Positions 41,747-45,306 of a stretch of DNA of 45,306 nt are shown piece after piece (within the stretch, counting starts at the first letter, position 1; each line of letters starts with the position of its first letter). Where the stretch lies: positions 1-45,306 of the forward strand of contig NZ_JAMWZB010000002.1 of NCBI RefSeq assembly GCF_024305035.1. Reading direction: 5' to 3'. The notes beneath the pieces were generated by a model. That model worked only from the letters and a program-made list of their open reading frames with translations. It ran no database searches and had not been told where the DNA came from. This DNA is from Algoriphagus sp. (lineage in GTDB: Bacteria; Bacteroidota; Bacteroidia; Cytophagales; Cyclobacteriaceae). A program made the translations under genes and the position numbers.

Positions 41747-42447
41747 ATGCCTTGAACTTTTGTTAAGTGGGTAAAAATAAAAAATAGCTGCGTTTCGAAT
41801 TTTGGTAATCTTTACTAATTGTCACTGGCATGCTTTCAATTATCTTAGCCTTTACGCTACTTTTTGTTTCCCATGTCGAAAAAAGCAAAACCCTGAGTCG
41901 GTAATTTTAAGATTGTTTCGTTTGAGCAGTTGAACCATCAGCAATCCTCAAAACTCCGGGTATTTAATTTTTAAGCCACTTCGTGTATCCCTTTTATCCA
42001 AGAAATGATTAGTTGTTAAAAGGAGTTCAGCTGACATAACTTTTACGTTCCTTTCTGTTAAGACAAAAGTCAGCAAGTCATCCAAGCCTATGGAGAGACC
42101 CGGTTTCCTCATTTCGATGTGCTATACAAGTAAAATGGCAAGTTTTTAGGCAAATACCTCAGGACAATCGGTAGTAGTGAGTAAGATGTCTTCCTAGTCA
42201 TGGAGACAGTGCATGCAGGAAGAATGGGAAATGAGAAGGAATCATCTTTACCAAAGCCCTAAATTGTACAATGAATTGGGCCAACTAAGTCACGGGTTTT
42301 ACAGCAGGGCTGGAAAGTGTCTCGGTTTAGGATGCTTTTTTTAGTAACTTAAGCTTGAGCCGGTAAAGAGGAGTTCTCTTCAACCGGATGAAATACAATC
42401 GAGTAGTTTAGTGTATCTGATTTTCTTTTTTAACCCAATCACTTCCC
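41747..42447. other. 700-base gap with possible transposase debris
   Basis: No intact gene. The only protein-like stretches are those described under 41873-42344. The last about 100 bases presumably hold the promoter of the oxidoreductase gene, but no clear TAnnTTTG element is seen. Confidence 0.4.
41873..42344 (+). pseudogene. Possible decayed IS110-type transposase
   Basis: Short protein-like stretches lie in order on the plus strand. From ATG 41873, MSKKAKP, a stop, then VGNFKIVSFEQLNHQ resembles the start of Bacteroidota IS110-type transposases. At about 42070-42170, FPHFDVLYK, a stop, then NGKFLGKYLRTIGSSE is followed by DVFLVMET, like the region leading to the VMEATG block. From 42213 a 43-codon frame reads PKLYNELGQLSHGFYS, similar to the PxxYxELRQLTR segment. 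Stops, frame changes and deletions separate them. The match is by eye only. Confidence 0.3.
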
Positions 42448-43191
42448 ATGAAATTCAAACTCAACCAACTCCAAGACCAATGGAATAAATCCAATCCGTA
42501 TGATTTTTCTGATCTAAAAGCAGTGTTGATTAATTGTACGCTCAAGAAGTCCCCAGAACAATCTCATACGGAGGGCTTATTGACCATGGCTAAAACGATC
42601 ATGCAGGCTAATGGGGTGAACACCGAATTGATTCGAGCGGTCGACCATGAAATAGCCTACGGCGTTTACCCGAATATGAAAGAACATGGCTGGGAATACG
42701 ATGAGTGGCCTGAAATTCAAGAAAAAGTAATGGCTGCAAATATCCTGGTTATCGGAACTCCCATTTGGCTCGGTGAAAAATCATCCATTGCCACCAAAGT
42801 TATTGAGCGCCTCTATGGGTATTCGGGTCAACTAAACCAGTATGGTCAATACGCCTATTATGGAAAGGTCGGAGGGTGTTTGATTACCGGCAATGAAGAT
42901 GGAATCAAGCACTGTGCGATGAATTTGCTTTACAGCTTGCAGCATTTGGGGTATAGCGTTCCACCGCAGGCTGATGCTGGCTGGATAGGGGAGGCAGGAC
43001 CTGGACCGAGTTATTTAGATGAAGGAAGTGGAGGGATTGAAAATGATTTTACTACGCGCAATACCACTTTTATGACTTGGAATTTGATGCATTTAGCTTA
43101 CCTGCTAAAAAATGGCTTTCCCCGCCATGGAAACAATCGAAAAGAATGGGATGAAAGTGACCACGATCATCCCAATCCTGAATACCGCTAA
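42448..43191 (+). CDS. NAD(P)H-dependent FMN reductase / flavodoxin-like oxidoreductase
   Basis: 247 residues with the flavodoxin-like fold of the NADPH-dependent FMN reductase family. The FMN phosphate loop lies in LINCTLKKSPEQSHTEGLL, the second flavin contact in VIGTPIWLGEKSS, and the third around GGCLITGNEDG. No signal peptide is present, so it is cytosolic. The C-terminal about 60 residues are rich in Asn, Asp and His. The likely reaction is two-electron reduction of quinones or similar acceptors with NAD(P)H; the substrate is unknown. It is monocistronic. Confidence 0.88.
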   Translation: MKFKLNQLQDQWNKSNPYDFSDLKAVLINCTLKKSPEQSHTEGLLTMAKTIMQANGVNTELIRAVDHEIAYGVYPNMKEHGWEYDEWPEIQEKVMAANILVIGTPIWLGEKSSIATKVIERLYGYSGQLNQYGQYAYYGKVGGCLITGNEDGIKHCAMNLLYSLQHLGYSVPPQADAGWIGEAGPGPSYLDEGSGGIENDFTTRNTTFMTWNLMHLAYLLKNGFPRHGNNRKEWDESDHDHPNPEYR

Positions 43192-43478
43192 ATTGGGAGG
43201 TTCAATAATAAGCCGTTGTCTGGCCATGATAGCTAGCTTTCAAGTGAGAAGTATCCTAAAGCGATAAGTATTAAAGCAGCAAAACCCATTTTTAAATCAA
43301 CTAGAAATTCCCAAACGGAAGATTTTTCAAAAACTTACCATCAGCTCCCTTTTACCTTTCCCTAGGGTTAAATTAGGGCGTACTTTCCGGATAATCGGAA
43401 CCGATGATTGCCTCTTGCTTGGCTTATTTGAGGTTTTACCCGTAAAGTCTAGTAGAAATCCTCACTGAAAGAATCAAA

Positions 43479-44264
43479 CTAGCCATGTTTACCGAGTAGC
43501 CACTTCTTAAATACAGCACTCCGTTCTTTGCTGATCGGAATGGTGGGAAGTGAGGAAATTTTCAGCTCCACTTCCAGGCCTTTGAAGTTGGATTTAAGTT
43601 GTTTTACCGAATCGATTCTGATAATAGATTGGCGGTTTGCACGAAAAAAATAGCTAGGGTCCAAAGTCTTGTCCAATTCATCCAAACTCTGAAAATCTGT
43701 CAACAGCCGTTTGCCCTCTGTAGTGATCACATAAATCAGTTCTTCTTTGATAAAGGCTGCGATTTCTTCATCGCTTACTGGGATCAGGCTCTGTTGGAAG
43801 GTTGCCAAAATCCGTTTCAAGTAGAGGCTACCGGTTTTGCTTTGCCTGATACTTTCTGTCATATCTGGAAGGGTATAAGATGCCCTACGTTTTCCGAGCT
43901 TTTCCAATGCGGATTTTAATTCTGATTTTTCGATAGGCTTGAGTAAAAAATCCACACTATTTACTTCAAAAGCACGAATGGCATAGTGATCAAATGCCGT
44001 GGTGAAAATCACCGGACAGGGAGGTTCAAATCGACGAAAAATATCAAAACTGATTCCGTCGGACAGTTGAATATCTGCAAAAATCAAATCGGGAATTTGG
44101 GATTGCTCAAACCAATGAATGGCCTTTTTTACACTGGAAAGGACAGGAAGCATCTCAGCACTGGGAATGAGGTCCAAAACATGTTTTTTTAATCCATCTG
44201 CCACTAAAGGCTCGTCCTCTAAAATCAGAATTTTCGGTCGATGGGTATAAAAATAAGTACTCAT
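43479..44264 (-). CDS. LytTR-type response regulator
   Basis: 261 residues. The receiver (about 10-125) has LEDEP for the acidic pair, phospho-acceptor D64 in LIFADIQLSDG, switch Thr in IFTTAFD and Lys in FLLKPIE. A linker of about 30 residues leads to the LytTR DNA-binding domain (about 155-261) with YVITTEGKRLLTDFQSL and FFRANRQSIIRID. Its ATG overlaps the stop of the kinase gene by 4 bases (44261-44264), so the two form a pair. Its length and linker differ from the island LytTR regulator, so the two are not recent copies. Confidence 0.93.
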   Translation of the reverse strand: MSTYFYTHRPKILILEDEPLVADGLKKHVLDLIPSAEMLPVLSSVKKAIHWFEQSQIPDLIFADIQLSDGISFDIFRRFEPPCPVIFTTAFDHYAIRAFEVNSVDFLLKPIEKSELKSALEKLGKRRASYTLPDMTESIRQSKTGSLYLKRILATFQQSLIPVSDEEIAAFIKEELIYVITTEGKRLLTDFQSLDELDKTLDPSYFFRANRQSIIRIDSVKQLKSNFKGLEVELKISSLPTIPISKERSAVFKKWLLGKHG

Positions 44265-45295
44265 AATTCTTGTGTTTTAGCTGAAATAAGGGGGATAAAT
44301 ACAGAAAAATAGGTTTGATTTTCTTCGATTTTAATGGGTAAGTCGGTCAAAAAACTATACAGTTTCTTCACTTGCCTCAAACCCATTTGATTGGAATCAC
44401 CCACTTGAACTTTTGGATTTTTATTGTTTCGAACGCAAAGGTATTGACCTTGCGTTTGAAGTTGGATTTTTAAGGTTTGATCCGAGTCGATGACATTGTG
44501 CTTGATGCAATTCTCCAGTAGAACCTGAAGGCTGACTGGTGCAATGCACTTGGACAACTGATCTTGTTGAATTTCCATGGTGATTTCAATACCTGCTTTG
44601 AATCTGGTTTCCAAAAGGAAAATAAAATGACCGATAAAATCCAATTCCTCCCGTAAACTGACCAGGTTTTTTTCTTCATGCTGAAGAACATAACGATAAA
44701 CTTTGGAAAGGTTGGTCACAAACTCTGAGGCAAGTCTGGGGTCGTCATAAATTAGGCTGTGGAGTGAGCTGAGTGAATTAAATAAAAAATGAGGGTTTAG
44801 TTGATTTTTCAGGTTATCAAACTGAACCTGGGTTTTTTCTTTTTCCAGCCGATTGGCTTTCAAGAGGCTTTTTTTCCACTCATCAAAAAAGTATTTTCCA
44901 AAAAACACGCTATTGATTAAAAAGGACATAATTGTGAACGTGGCGTAGGTTGTCATGCTGAATAGAGTGCTAAGAGAGCCTTCCAAGTAGTTGCCGGCAA
45001 AAAGGAAAAGGATCCTATTGACAATCAACATGAAAATAGCTCCGAGAATCAGCTGAATAGCGATACGAAGGATCACTCCTTTCGAAAAAGGAAGTTTTCG
45101 ATTCAACAATGCATTCATTCCTTTAAAAAACTCCCAAGTAACAACCATGAAAAGGAAAGAAATGGGGATGACTTCCAAGGGGAAATCCCCTTTTAATTCC
45201 AATTTATCCCAAAGCGAATACCGAACCAGAGAGCTAATCGCGGTGATGATCAAAATGATCCCATATTCTAACCAAAATGTCTTTCTTAATTTCAT
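44261..45295 (-). CDS. LytS-type membrane histidine kinase
   Basis: 344 residues. Four TM helices (about 8-28, 40-56, 74-96 and 110-130) are followed by a short coiled coil and the His_kinase domain with H169 in QLNPHFLFNSLSSLH. A minimal HATPase has LLENCIKHNV as the N box. The G1 box is reduced (VRNNKNPK), as is common for LytS/YehU kinases of Bacteroidota. The start is 11 bases from the right window edge, so upstream context is not visible. It is the partner of the LytTR regulator that overlaps its 3' end. Confidence 0.92.
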   Translation of the reverse strand: MKLRKTFWLEYGIILIITAISSLVRYSLWDKLELKGDFPLEVIPISFLFMVVTWEFFKGMNALLNRKLPFSKGVILRIAIQLILGAIFMLIVNRILFLFAGNYLEGSLSTLFSMTTYATFTIMSFLINSVFFGKYFFDEWKKSLLKANRLEKEKTQVQFDNLKNQLNPHFLFNSLSSLHSLIYDDPRLASEFVTNLSKVYRYVLQHEEKNLVSLREELDFIGHFIFLLETRFKAGIEITMEIQQDQLSKCIAPVSLQVLLENCIKHNVIDSDQTLKIQLQTQGQYLCVRNNKNPKVQVGDSNQMGLRQVKKLYSFLTDLPIKIEENQTYFSVFIPLISAKTQEL

Positions 45296-45306
45296 GTGTT
45301 TATCAT

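Noticed and set aside
1..45306. CRISPR arrays, rRNA genes, riboswitches, plasmid or phage structural genes.
   Set aside because: I looked for regularly spaced repeats, rRNA-like blocks and phage or conjugation protein motifs and saw none.

Overview
The window looks like chromosomal DNA of a Bacteroidota bacterium, most likely a Cytophagales member of the Cyclobacteriaceae (Algoriphagus-like). This is inferred from the protein families: Rcp-type receivers, LytTR/LytS pairs, TPR-LytS kinases, AI-2E permease, a subclass B1 metallo-beta-lactamase and many SPII lipoproteins. It also fits the lack of clear Shine-Dalgarno sites and the promoter elements of the form TAnnTTTG. No database search was possible, so the taxonomy is an inference.

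Left part (63-16865). A five-gene minus-strand signalling operon (8233 to 63) encodes two large PAS-rich histidine kinases, an Rcp-like receiver, a REC-PAS protein with a phospho-accepting helix but no ATPase domain, and a lone CheY-like receiver. None of the five has a DNA-binding output. Just upstream lie a coupled cyclophilin and Gfo/Idh/MocA oxidoreductase. Then come a GAF histidine kinase, an acyltransferase, a secreted esterase, an AI-2E permease, a metallophosphoesterase and a Toprim primase-like protein with lost zinc ligands.

Island (17442-40693). A 24-bp exact direct repeat of the 3' end of tRNA-Pro(TGG) lies at 17442-17465 and again inside the intact tRNA at 40670-40693. Each copy is followed, on the tRNA strand, by its own intrinsic terminator. 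This marks a 23.2-kb element inserted into the tRNA gene. All recognisable island genes are on the minus strand and no integrase is visible. The left end carries a hipBA toxin-antitoxin operon whose hipA is broken twice (a nonsense codon and a frameshift). The centre is an 11-gene, roughly 12-kb operon: a YbjN-like protein, a cytosolic trypsin-like protease with zinc ribbon and YbjN-like tail, several lipoproteins and periplasmic proteins, LemA, DUF1266 and DUF3137. This is the best candidate here for an undescribed multi-gene system, probably acting at the cell envelope. The right end holds a small lipoprotein, a two-TM peptide, a LytTR regulator with a TPR-LytS kinase, a divergent metallo-beta-lactamase-fold protein, three short unknown genes and a decayed second copy of the small-peptide/regulator junction.

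Right part (40671-45306). tRNA-Pro, a chromosomal subclass B1 metallo-beta-lactamase, a 700-bp gap with a possible decayed transposase, an FMN-dependent oxidoreductase and a second LytTR/LytS two-component pair.
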